Assembly: GCF_026319305.1 (NCBI RefSeq)
Contig: NZ_JAPDMV010000010.1
Location: 1-64,000, forward strand
Reading direction: 5' to 3'
From: Methylophaga sp. OBS4
GTDB lineage: Bacteria > Pseudomonadota > Gammaproteobacteria > Nitrosococcales > Methylophagaceae
DNA: 64,000 nt
Both the position numbers and the translations under genes were made by a program. The notes under the pieces were generated by a model. It saw nothing but the letters and a program-made list of their open reading frames with translations, was not told the DNA's origin and made no database searches. This document shows, piece after piece, positions 36,688 through 46,750 of the stretch. Every line of letters starts with the position of its first letter. The first letter of the stretch is position 1.

Positions 36688-37482
36688 TTATTCCCCCTTG
36701 AATTCTCTTATAATTTCAGCCAGTTTGGCCGCCTGTTCAGCTGGTGTGCCTTCAATCATCGTCGCCATACCTTTTTCAGGGATATACATACGTCTGACAT
36801 GTGAAAAAGCCGCATCAGCGCCAACTTCTTCAGCGCTAAGTCCCAAATCACTGAGTGAGACCTCCTGAATCGGCTTAGCAGCCGCCTGTTTGATGCCACG
36901 CAGAGAGGCATACCGTGGCGTGTTGATACCCAGTTGAATTGTTAATACCGCAGGACAGGTGATTTCAACTTCCTGGGTCAGTCCGCCTTCCAACTCACGA
37001 CTGACAGTCGCTTTACTGTTGCCCGGTGTGTAATCAAGTCCGGCAACAACGGCAGCATGCGGCCAATTAAGGTAGGACGCAGTGGCAATGCCGGTAGCAG
37101 AATTAGCTTCATCTGAAGACTGGACACCGGCAAAAACCATATCTGGTTTTTCAGATTCAGCCACAGCCGCCAGAATGCGTCCGATAGTAATGGTGTCGGA
37201 GCCTTCCATTTCATCACTCCAGACCCGGATGGCTCTGTCTGCGCCTTTGGCAAGACATTTACGCAGACTTTCGTCTACGCGATCCGGTCCCACTGAAACC
37301 ACAACAACCTCGACTTCGGTATCGGAGCTTTCCTTGATACTCATTGCCTCTTCGAGTGAGAAATCATCCCATTCATTAAGGTCATAGAGGAGGAAGTCCT
37401 CATCAACATCAAGTTGGTCGTCACGAATTTCAAAGTCATCATCCAGAGCGGCGACTTCTTTGACTGCAACTAAAATTTTCAT
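36688..37482 (-). CDS. etfB: Electron-transfer flavoprotein beta subunit
   Basis: 264 residues. Matches ETF beta of the W3A1 type: MYDLNEWDDFSLEEA-like LYDLNEWDDFSLEEA, VVSVGPDRVDESLRKCLAKG (AMP-binding side), FAGVQSSDEA and RYASLRGIKQA (recognition loop). It forms the heterodimer with EtfA. AGGAG precedes the ATG. The LRV protein ends 48 bases upstream of it on the same strand. Confidence 0.95.
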   Translation of the reverse strand: MKILVAVKEVAALDDDFEIRDDQLDVDEDFLLYDLNEWDDFSLEEAMSIKESSDTEVEVVVVSVGPDRVDESLRKCLAKGADRAIRVWSDEMEGSDTITIGRILAAVAESEKPDMVFAGVQSSDEANSATGIATASYLNWPHAAVVAGLDYTPGNSKATVSRELEGGLTQEVEITCPAVLTIQLGINTPRYASLRGIKQAAAKPIQEVSLSDLGLSAEEVGADAAFSHVRRMYIPEKGMATMIEGTPAEQAAKLAEIIREFKGE

Positions 37483-37530
37483 ACTATTTTCTCCTAATTT
37501 GCTGTTTTACTTCAGCTTTATATGCAGAAC

Positions 37531-38928
37531 TTACTGCAAATACTTCCTGGAAAACCAGGTAAACAATGTGAAACGAACGGCTGAGTCCGGATCATCGTAA
37601 AGCGCCCATTTATCTTCATCACTGAGTACCTCGCTCTGTATCAGCAGCAAGCGATGCAGGTAATAGGGATCTTCAAGTAATGGATACAAAGTCTCGCGAT
37701 CGGCATTTTTGTTCAGGATCACAGCGCGTCTGACATGCGGTTCGATCGATTTGGTAAGCCTTTGTAATACCGGTTGCGGGGTATTGGGATTATTAGCCAC
37801 ACCGCTGAGCACATCGACGGACTGGTCATCAGACAACATTTTCAGCACAGGTACAGGGGTATGGGGCTGATATGCCACGGCTGAGCGAACCCAGGCCTCA
37901 GGATCCTCCGCCAACTGAATCAGTATCTTCTCGGGTGTGCTGCTGTTGCGGGCGATGGCTCTTCTGACTTCTTTATCGCTGTCAGTCGTCAGCTGTTGCA
38001 TCAGAGCTTCGCTTAAATTCGGGTTCAGAGCGACCCACTGTCTCACCCAGTGATCATCATCATTTGCCAGCTTTTCCACTGCTTCCAGACTCAGGTCCTG
38101 GCGTGCGGCTACTGCTCTTCTGACTGATGCAGAGGGTGCATCTATCAATTCTTCCGCTCTGTCGGCAGCTAAATTCGGGTTCCCTGCCGCGGCACGACGG
38201 ATAGAGCTGTCATCGTGTTTTGTCAGCAATAACAAAGCAGCTTTGTCAGTGCGCGGATTGGCGGCCAGATGTCTGAGCACCACAGGATCCGTATGTTCCA
38301 GCGCCTGCGAAAATAATTGTGACGGGCACTGGTCGTGCGCGATCACTTCAGCCTGAACAAAATTATTTCCCCTGTTGTAAATTTTTTCCAGTAGTTCAAC
38401 GGGGGTATTGGCGTGTCCGGCCAGTTCGGCATCAAAAGTCCCGGCATGTTTTGCTTCAACCATTGCAAAAATTTCTGCCGTGGCATTTGGATTTTTGCAA
38501 ACAGACCGGATAATCGATGTTTCAGTTTCAGTCTCGACAATCTTTTTCAACACTTCTGCCGAAGTATGAATATGCTGGGCAATCAAACCGACCAGCGTGA
38601 GGTCGTCATGTTCATCTTTGAACAGCGTCTCCAGCGTATCACTCTCAGTAGCAGGATTTTTGTCTATTCGAAGACGAATCGTATCATCATGCAAGCCGGA
38701 CAGCAGTCTCAATACAATGGCTGGCGTATGCTCCCAGCGGGCCAGCCGCAACGCATCACGCCGCTCTTTGCACAGAATATCGGCAAGTTCCGAACGCTGT
38801 GCTTCATTAGCCACTTCATACACTGCCGCTGCACTGTATATATCGTTCTCGCTGAGAGCAATCGAAACCAGATCTGAAGCTGATTCAGGTAGTTTAATAT
38901 CATGCTGTTGCAAGATCGGCCCCCTCAT
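37531..38928 (-). CDS. Leucine-rich-repeat-variant (LRV/HEAT-like) repeat protein
   Basis: About 465 residues, made of roughly 24-residue alpha repeats of the LRV/HEAT type (for example VRRAVAARQDLS, VRQWVALNPNLS, VRRAIARNSSTP, VRSAVAYQPHTP). No membrane helix or signal peptide, and few cysteines, so it lacks the Fe-S site of the Azotobacter LRV protein. The start is uncertain: ATG at 38928, or TTG at 38913 with an AGGGGG site 6 bases upstream; either overlaps the 3' end of the ETF-quinone reductase gene. A protein scaffold or assembly factor for the reductase or ETF is a fair inference from context. Confidence 0.75.
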   Translation of the reverse strand: MRGPILQQHDIKLPESASDLVSIALSENDIYSAAAVYEVANEAQRSELADILCKERRDALRLARWEHTPAIVLRLLSGLHDDTIRLRIDKNPATESDTLETLFKDEHDDLTLVGLIAQHIHTSAEVLKKIVETETETSIIRSVCKNPNATAEIFAMVEAKHAGTFDAELAGHANTPVELLEKIYNRGNNFVQAEVIAHDQCPSQLFSQALEHTDPVVLRHLAANPRTDKAALLLLTKHDDSSIRRAAAGNPNLAADRAEELIDAPSASVRRAVAARQDLSLEAVEKLANDDDHWVRQWVALNPNLSEALMQQLTTDSDKEVRRAIARNSSTPEKILIQLAEDPEAWVRSAVAYQPHTPVPVLKMLSDDQSVDVLSGVANNPNTPQPVLQRLTKSIEPHVRRAVILNKNADRETLYPLLEDPYYLHRLLLIQSEVLSDEDKWALYDDPDSAVRFTLFTWFSRKYLQ

Positions 38929-41035
38929 CTTCTTCATCATCAAACTCAATACATTCATTGACGAGTTCAATCAGTTCTTTAACGACAAACTTCCCTTCGT
39001 TGCCACTTGTTTTCAGCGCATCTTCAAACATGGTCAGATCTTTAGGACATGACACGATGAAGACTTGCAGACCTTCAATTTCAGCCGCTTCTTTCATACG
39101 GTTTTCTGAAGGTTTTTCTATACCGACAGGATCCGGAATCCAGATACGGCCACCACCGGCACCACAGCAGAAGGAGTTGTCACGGTTACGATCCATTTCC
39201 ACCAGATCGCAGCCGAGCATTTTTATCACTTCACGCGGCGCGTCATAGCCTTTGTTATAGCGGCCCAAATGGCAGGGGTCATGGAACGTAACGCAATAAT
39301 CCAGTTTTTTCTTCAGTTTGAGTTTGCCTTCATCCAGCAATTGTTTGAGCAGCGTGGTGTAATGCTGAATCTCAAACTCACCGCCGAAGTCGGGATATTC
39401 GTTCCTGATGGTGTTGAACGAGTGCGGATCAGTGGTCACAATCGAGTTGAACTCACAGGCATCCAGCGTGTTGATATTGGATGAGGCCAGCAACTCATAC
39501 AGCCCCTCTTCACCCACACGGCGGACATCATTACCGGCATTCATTTCAGCTTCATAAAGCAGCCCGAAATCGACACCGGCCTGTTTCATAATGCGGGCAA
39601 ATGATTTGGTCACCACCTGATTGCGCGGGTCAAACGACGCGTAGTCTCCGACGAACCACATCACATCAACCGGCTCTTTGCGGGCATCTTTGATTTCAAA
39701 TGATAAGTCTTTGGTCCATTTGGCGCGTTTGCGTTTGGACTCACCCATTGAGTTACCGGTTTTGTGAACCGATTGCAGTGTTTTCTGCAAAATGGGATCC
39801 ATATTGCCTTCATCCACCAGTTTGCGGCGCATTTGCACGATAATCGGCACATGCTCAATGGCCACCGGGCAAATTTCCACACAGGCCATACAGGTGCGGC
39901 AGGACCACAAGGTTTCCATAAAGACCTGACCGACATCTTTGCCGTGCACATCGAGCTCGACTTCGTCCGGCAGCTCCTTTTTCTCCAGTGCATTATTGGC
40001 AAATTCGCGCAGGGAAAGAATCACATCACGCGGTGATAACGGCGCGCCCACTGCGTTGGCCGGGCAGGCCTCATGGCAACGGCCGCATTTGGTACAGGCA
40101 TCCAGATGAAGTAATTGTTTCCAGGTGAAATCGGTAATAGTTTTAACACCGATATCTTCCTGCTCTTCAGGTACGGTCGGCAGCCGTATTCCTGCCTTGG
40201 GATCACGAAACATCAATGAAGCCGAGGCAGTAAATATATGCTTGATCTTGGTAAAAGGAATCACGGCGATAAAGGTCAGTGCCAACACACCATGGAACCA
40301 CCATAAGCCGGTACGGAAGGTGCCTGCCGCTTCAGGGCCCATGCCCAGTCCGTGCATCATGCCGGCAATTGCAGCGCCCACCGGAGACCACCAGCGGTAA
40401 TCCCATACAGTGGCATCGTCCATTAGCCAGACAAGACGTGACGATTCCAGTAAAAATCCAGTAATAACAATGAGGATGAATGACCACAAAAAGGCCCAAT
40501 CTTCGCGCCGGTAAAAACTGCGGTCATAATCCGGATCACCCGGTTCACGATCAGGACGGGTGTAATCGAGTTTGGGCAGTTTCAGCCATTTACGGCGATA
40601 CATCATGTAAATCAGCCCGGCGATTACAGCGACACCGGCCACATCAAGAATCAAAGAGAACCAGAGGTAAAAATCGCCATACCAGAACTTGAAGCCAAAC
40701 AACGGCTCAAGAATGTCGTATTCCAGCGTTATTGTGGCCGTGCCGATGAACAGCAATACAAAGCCGAAGAAAATACCCGCATGCGCCTTACCCGCCGCTG
40801 TGTCACGACGCTTTATTGTACGATGCGTCAGCATGGTTTTAACCATGTCGATAAAACGAGGGAAAATCTCGCCCCACGCTGCATCAGGCTTGCCTCGGCG
40901 GTATTTTCTCACCTGCACGTAGCAGCCATAGAGAAATACAGCAATGGCAGTATATCCAACTATGTAAAACAAATAGATGGACGTTGTTGAAAAATCTTCA
41001 AACAGAATTCGGGTAATTTCTTGTGCTTCGTTCAT
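38900..41035 (-). CDS. Membrane Fe-S ETF:quinone oxidoreductase (DgcB/heterodisulfide-reductase-like)
   Basis: 711 residues from the ATG at 41035. About five or six membrane helices in the first 270 residues (nitrate-reductase-gamma-like) are followed by two 4Fe-4S sites (CTKCGRCHEACP and CRTCMACVEICP) and a CCG-domain part with HDPCHLGRYN and FCCGAGGGR. Relatives sit next to etfBA in amine-demethylase operons and pass electrons from ETF to quinone. Position between tmd and etfBA indicates the chain TMADH to ETF to this protein to ubiquinone. Symbol left blank because names vary. Confidence 0.85.
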   Translation of the reverse strand: MNEAQEITRILFEDFSTTSIYLFYIVGYTAIAVFLYGCYVQVRKYRRGKPDAAWGEIFPRFIDMVKTMLTHRTIKRRDTAAGKAHAGIFFGFVLLFIGTATITLEYDILEPLFGFKFWYGDFYLWFSLILDVAGVAVIAGLIYMMYRRKWLKLPKLDYTRPDREPGDPDYDRSFYRREDWAFLWSFILIVITGFLLESSRLVWLMDDATVWDYRWWSPVGAAIAGMMHGLGMGPEAAGTFRTGLWWFHGVLALTFIAVIPFTKIKHIFTASASLMFRDPKAGIRLPTVPEEQEDIGVKTITDFTWKQLLHLDACTKCGRCHEACPANAVGAPLSPRDVILSLREFANNALEKKELPDEVELDVHGKDVGQVFMETLWSCRTCMACVEICPVAIEHVPIIVQMRRKLVDEGNMDPILQKTLQSVHKTGNSMGESKRKRAKWTKDLSFEIKDARKEPVDVMWFVGDYASFDPRNQVVTKSFARIMKQAGVDFGLLYEAEMNAGNDVRRVGEEGLYELLASSNINTLDACEFNSIVTTDPHSFNTIRNEYPDFGGEFEIQHYTTLLKQLLDEGKLKLKKKLDYCVTFHDPCHLGRYNKGYDAPREVIKMLGCDLVEMDRNRDNSFCCGAGGGRIWIPDPVGIEKPSENRMKEAAEIEGLQVFIVSCPKDLTMFEDALKTSGNEGKFVVKELIELVNECIEFDDEEDEGADLATA

Positions 41036-41092
41036 AACACACACCTGCTAGGCTTGCTTGGAATAGGAATAGAATGCTTTGAGGTCAGAAAT

Positions 41093-41117
41093 GCGTGCTG
41101 CCTTCATGGCAGCACGC
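41093..41117 (-). other. Perfect hairpin between tmd and the ETF-reductase gene
   Basis: GCGTGCTGCC and GGCAGCACGC form a 10-bp perfect stem around a 5-base loop, 14 bases past the tmd stop. On the minus strand it is followed by ATTTCTGACC, not a U-tract. It is thus more likely a 3'-end stabilising or processing structure, or a weak terminator that lets tmd be made in excess of the genes downstream. Confidence 0.6.
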
Positions 41118-41130
41118 AACCTTTTCCTGT

Positions 41131-43377
<2,247 letters not shown>

Positions 43378-43391
43378 TTACTCCAACAATT

Positions 43392-43416
43392 CCTAAGAGG
43401 GGTTACCTCCTAGGTA
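43392..43416 (-). promoter_or_regulatory. Inverted repeat upstream of tmd
   Basis: CCTAAGAGG, 5 bases, CCTCCTAGG is an 8-of-9 inverted repeat (43392-43414), overlapped by TACCTCCTAGGTA (43404-43416). It is about 70 bases upstream of the tmd start and about 50 bases after the terminator of the permease gene, so it is the best candidate operator for tmd. No strong -35/-10 pair was seen. Confidence 0.45.
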
Positions 43417-43460
43417 GTAGAGACCCCTATACACTCGGGAGAAATATCAACGCTGCAGAC

Positions 43461-43489
43461 AAAAAACGGGGGGCTTGCTCCACCCGTTT
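43461..43489 (-). terminator. Intrinsic terminator of the APC permease gene
   Basis: On the minus strand AAACGGG and CCCGTTT pair, with a 12-base middle, followed by a TTTTT run. It ends the permease transcript 27 bases after its stop and insulates tmd. Confidence 0.75.
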
Positions 43490-43515
43490 GCTTATTGAGA
43501 GCAGAGGAAAAGCCG

Positions 43516-45219
43516 CTAAGACACCAGGCTGTTGGTGAAATAAACAACAAAGATACCGGCAGCCAATGCAATATATGGCAGAATACCTGCTCGTGTATCG
43601 CCATCTTTTTCGTTACTGCTCAGATACATATCTTCCAGCATGGCTTTCGGGAATTGACCTTTGTCGATGATGTAGTGACGCCATATAAAAACAGGAATCA
43701 CCAGCGCAGCCAGGAACAGACCACTCACCAATGTTCCCACTCCCCAGACATTGGCCCCCAGCCCCATCAACGCCAGATTGACGTAAGCCAGTATGGTGCC
43801 CATCACAATCAGAATAGTAGGCGCCCGATACGGTCGTTCCCAGCTCGGACGATCCATGCGGTGAATCCAGCCTGAGTTCAAATTCAGGAAGTTGAAAATG
43901 ATATAACCCACGTTGGAAGCTGCCAGCAGGAACACGTAATCTGACATGCTCAGCAGTACCATATTCACTATTAGATTGGTCCACATGGCGCTGCTCGGCG
44001 CGCCATGCTCGTTCACATAAGACAGATACTTCGGTAACAAGCCATCAACGGAACCCTGATATAAGGTACGCGAAGAACCGGACATGGTCGTCATGATAGA
44101 TAGCAGCAAAGCCAGTATCAGCATCACCACAAACATATTGGCAATAAAACCGCTACCTCCGAAAATGCCGGCCAGCGCATTCGCCACCCCCATACCGCTG
44201 TAGATTTCCGATGCCAGCATACCGTCATAAACAGCCGGTGCAATCACGGCGCCTGATGAATTCAGAACTTCAGGTGTAACCAGCTCTCCCAGACCCAGGT
44301 GTCCCTGGAATGCCAATGGCACAAGTGTGAATACAGCAACACACAACAGCCCTGAATAGAAAATGGCTTTGAAGGTATCCTTTCTGGGATTTTTAAACTC
44401 ACGTGTGTAACACGCGGCAGTTTCAAATCCATACGTTGACCAGGCCGCAATAAACAAACCGCCGGCCATCAACACCCAGCCGTCCATGCTCCACTGCCCA
44501 TCTACCACATTACCGATAGCGTCATAAGCCAGCGGTGACAATGGAAAGAAATGCGCGGAAGGTACATCATCGGTGATCAGCGGTACTACGCCGACGATCA
44601 GCAACGGCACCAGTGCTGTTACCCCCAGGACCATGGTCGTTTTTGCCGAGCGTAGAATACCGCCGTTCTGAATGGCATAAACCAACAGCATCAACGAAGC
44701 ACCGATAATGAAGGTAGCGTTAATTCTGAGCTGGAGCCCCTGTTTGAGCATGCTCAGATCCATTAACGTTATCTGCCAGGTATTAATCACGGCATCTGCC
44801 GGAAACAAAGCCGTCAGAATATAGCCAGCCGCCAGACCCGAACCTATCGCCAGCACGGGGCCCCAGGCGACCCAGTTACACCATATTGACAAAGGTGCGA
44901 CAAACTTGCTGTATTTAACCCAGGCCACTGCACCATACACGGATGCTCCGCCTGTTTTATGCGGAAACAAACCCGCTATTTCTGCATAGGTAAAAGCCTG
45001 AATAAAGCCAAAGCCAATCGAAATCATCCATACCAACCAGGCCGGCTTACCCACTGTGGCAGCAATCGCCCCCATGGAAAACAGCACCAGAGCCGGTACT
45101 CCACTTGCCACCCAAAACGCCCCCGTCCAGTTAATGCTGCGGTGGAGTGAAGAACTGCCTGCCACTACATCATCGGCGAGGTCGGCTGTAATAGCATCAA
45201 TCGTTGTTTTTTCCTGCAC
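43516..45219 (-). CDS. APC-superfamily amine/amino-acid permease, candidate methylated-amine importer
   Basis: 567 residues from the GTG at 45219, chosen for its AAGGAG site 5 bases upstream; the longer frame begins with no site. About 12-14 membrane helices, with the APC-type early motif SMGAIAATVGKPAWLVW and FTYAEIAGLFPHKTGGASVYG, and RPSWERPYRAPTI in a late cytoplasmic loop. It lies directly upstream of tmd on the same strand. Import of trimethylamine or another methylated amine is the natural guess from context, not shown by the sequence. A 36-residue membrane protein is encoded 340 bases upstream. Confidence 0.82.
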   Translation of the reverse strand: MQEKTTIDAITADLADDVVAGSSSLHRSINWTGAFWVASGVPALVLFSMGAIAATVGKPAWLVWMISIGFGFIQAFTYAEIAGLFPHKTGGASVYGAVAWVKYSKFVAPLSIWCNWVAWGPVLAIGSGLAAGYILTALFPADAVINTWQITLMDLSMLKQGLQLRINATFIIGASLMLLVYAIQNGGILRSAKTTMVLGVTALVPLLIVGVVPLITDDVPSAHFFPLSPLAYDAIGNVVDGQWSMDGWVLMAGGLFIAAWSTYGFETAACYTREFKNPRKDTFKAIFYSGLLCVAVFTLVPLAFQGHLGLGELVTPEVLNSSGAVIAPAVYDGMLASEIYSGMGVANALAGIFGGSGFIANMFVVMLILALLLSIMTTMSGSSRTLYQGSVDGLLPKYLSYVNEHGAPSSAMWTNLIVNMVLLSMSDYVFLLAASNVGYIIFNFLNLNSGWIHRMDRPSWERPYRAPTILIVMGTILAYVNLALMGLGANVWGVGTLVSGLFLAALVIPVFIWRHYIIDKGQFPKAMLEDMYLSSNEKDGDTRAGILPYIALAAGIFVVYFTNSLVS

Positions 45220-45560
45220 TGTTTCTCCTTGAGGGTAAGCAAATCCGAATAACGCAATCCTGTAAAAATTCAACTATTAAGGTTTTACAGGTAATATCCT
45301 TGCCAGCGTATATGTAGGCTTATACACCACAATATGCACCCATTTGTAACTGAATCTGTACTATCCTTGTCACTCGCACACCTTTTCAATTCTCAATACA
45401 GACTACTGCTTAAGGAGTGGCCTGAGAGTAATATGCTGCTTTTGACCTGAACTCAGGTCTTGTGTTTATCTGAAGCTTACCTAGGGGCCTGTTTATCTTT
45501 CAGCTCACAACAGAAGCGGACCAGTGCCCGGTCCGGAATTTTATTCAGCATTTACTTGCA
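45220..45560. promoter_or_regulatory. Upstream region of the APC permease with palindromes
   Basis: 340 bp without a gene. A perfect 16-bp palindrome GACCTGAACTCAGGTC lies at 45444-45459 (7-bp arms), a likely operator. A hairpin CGGACC-AGTGCCC-GGTCCG lies at 45517-45535, just after the stop of the 36-residue gene, and may be its terminator or a processing site, though no T-tract follows on the minus strand. Confidence 0.45.
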
Positions 45561-45671
45561 TTAAGCTTTTGTGACAAAGCTCCTCGCATGATAAAGAGCA
45601 AGAACACTCAATGCGACTATCACCACAATTGCCAATACATCGGCTCCGGAATATCCCCAAAATTCAGACAT
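45561..45671 (-). CDS. 36-residue single-helix membrane protein
   Basis: MSEFWGYSGADVLAIVVIVA then LSVLALYHARSFVTKA: one membrane helix (about residues 11-27) followed by a short basic tail. A good ribosome site (TGAGGAG, 7-8 bases before the ATG) supports translation. Too short for routine gene callers. It lies between a small soluble ORF and the APC permease, suggesting an accessory subunit of that permease, but function is not recognised. Confidence 0.6.
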   Translation of the reverse strand: MSEFWGYSGADVLAIVVIVALSVLALYHARSFVTKA

Positions 45672-45703
45672 AATATTTTCTCCTCATAAAGATCGAACAA
45701 CGA

Positions 45704-45877
45704 TTACGCCAGTCCACTGCCACGCATGCATTCACGACCAAAATCATTCAGCCGGATCTTTAACAACACTTTACCCAGTCCAAAACAGCCCTTCTCGCCC
45801 AGCTTTTCTTCAACATTTCTATAATTACCCGGACTCAGAACAGCATGCGATATGAAATCTGATCTAAGCATACACAT
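45704..45877 (-). CDS. Small protein sharing a C-terminal motif with the protein at 46463
   Basis: 57 residues from the ATG at 45877 (GGAGAGGG 7 bases upstream); a start at 45919 would add 14 residues. The C-terminus RLNDFGRECMRGSGLA closely matches YAMSDFGRERMRDTGLLQA of the 95-residue protein at 46463. The two are therefore probably related, this copy being shorter at the N-terminus. It precedes the 36-residue membrane protein. Unknown function, perhaps a degenerate duplicate. Confidence 0.5.
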   Translation of the reverse strand: MCMLRSDFISHAVLSPGNYRNVEEKLGEKGCFGLGKVLLKIRLNDFGRECMRGSGLA

Positions 45878-46070
45878 TGAAAAGCCCTCTCCACGCAGTC
45901 CTCCATAGTAGATGGACATATCTCAATTTTTCTGGAAATCCGGAAAATGGAACAGGATGGGCTGAAATAAAACTTAAAGGGAAGCTGTCACCCGAATTGA
46001 CTGGAATCATCAGTAGCCATCTCAACATCATGTTCAACTCAAGAAAAAATTTGCTCTCTGCCACTATCGA

Positions 46071-46385
46071 TCAGGCGGTAATTTTGAGGCCGACAATGCC
46101 GATCAAAATCAACATGACACTCAACATACGGTACAAACCGGCCGCTTCACCCAGAAAGAAAATACCGAAGATAACCGTGCCGACCGCACCAATACCGACC
46201 CAGACACCGTATGCAGTCCCTACCGGCAGCGAGCGCATGGCAATGCCTAGCAACCAGAAACTTAACAAGAGTGTGATAACAGTGCCCACACTGGGCCAGA
46301 ATTTTGTCATGCCCTCTGAATACTTAAGCCCCACAGCCCATACGACTTCAAGCAAACCGGCAATGACGAGAATTAACCAAGCCAT
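46071..46385 (-). CDS. gdx: Guanidinium exporter of the SMR family (Gdx/SugE)
   Basis: 104 residues from the second ATG (46385), 5 bases after AGGAGG. Four membrane helices and the SMR signature: the essential Glu in IAGLLEVVWAVGLKYS, RSLPVGTAYGVWVGIGAVG in helices 2-3, and a final GIVGLKITA. This is the SugE/Gdx branch, not the multidrug EmrE branch. The guanidine-II riboswitch directly upstream supports guanidinium export as the true role. Last gene of a run that includes folE2, ribBA, an EamA-type transporter and a small winged-helix-like protein. Confidence 0.92.
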   Translation of the reverse strand: MAWLILVIAGLLEVVWAVGLKYSEGMTKFWPSVGTVITLLLSFWLLGIAMRSLPVGTAYGVWVGIGAVGTVIFGIFFLGEAAGLYRMLSVMLILIGIVGLKITA

Positions 46386-46390
46386 CATGG

Positions 46391-46447
46391 CCTCCTTTAT
46401 GATGGGGCCGTCCCCGTTGATATATGGAGCGGTGAGGTCGTCCCCAC
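46391..46447 (-). ncRNA. Guanidine-II riboswitch (mini-ykkC)
   Basis: On the minus strand there are two short hairpins with the diagnostic ACGR tetraloops: GTGGGG-ACGA-CCTCAC (46432-46447) and GGGG-ACGG-CCCC (46404-46415). The second is followed by AAGGAGG (46391-46397), the gdx ribosome site. Both loops and their spacing match the guanidine-II class, which frees the ribosome site when guanidine binds. No covariance search was run. Confidence 0.88.
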
Positions 46448-46462
46448 TTCCCGCTGAGGGGA

Positions 46463-46750
46463 TTAAGCCTGAAGCAGGCCGGTATCCCGCATGCGTTCCC
46501 TGCCAAAGTCAGACATCGCATACTTGAACATTAAGCGGTTGCTAACGTTATCCAGACGGTGCGCCTCGCGGATAATCAGGCCTGCCGCAGCCAGTTCATC
46601 GAGGATGATACTGAAATGCTTGACCCAGTAGCTTCCGGATAAAGCGTATTCTGACTGGGCGGCGTCGATCAGCACTTTATCCCACAGGGTGCCATGTTGT
46701 TCCAGATAAACCAGCATATAGCCTTTGTGATGAAGTTTCATCGCTATCAT
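46463..46750 (-). CDS. Small winged-helix-like protein of unknown function
   Basis: 95 residues (or 92 from an internal ATG). The start overlaps the stop of the upstream EamA gene (ATGA). Secondary-structure pattern of helices with WVKHFSIILDELAAAGLIIREAH resembles a winged-helix fold, but no family was recognised. Its C-terminus DFGRERMRDTGLLQA is repeated in the ORF at 45704. Lies just ahead of the guanidine riboswitch. It may be a regulator of the transporter genes around it. Confidence 0.6.
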   Translation of the reverse strand: MIAMKLHHKGYMLVYLEQHGTLWDKVLIDAAQSEYALSGSYWVKHFSIILDELAAAGLIIREAHRLDNVSNRLMFKYAMSDFGRERMRDTGLLQA

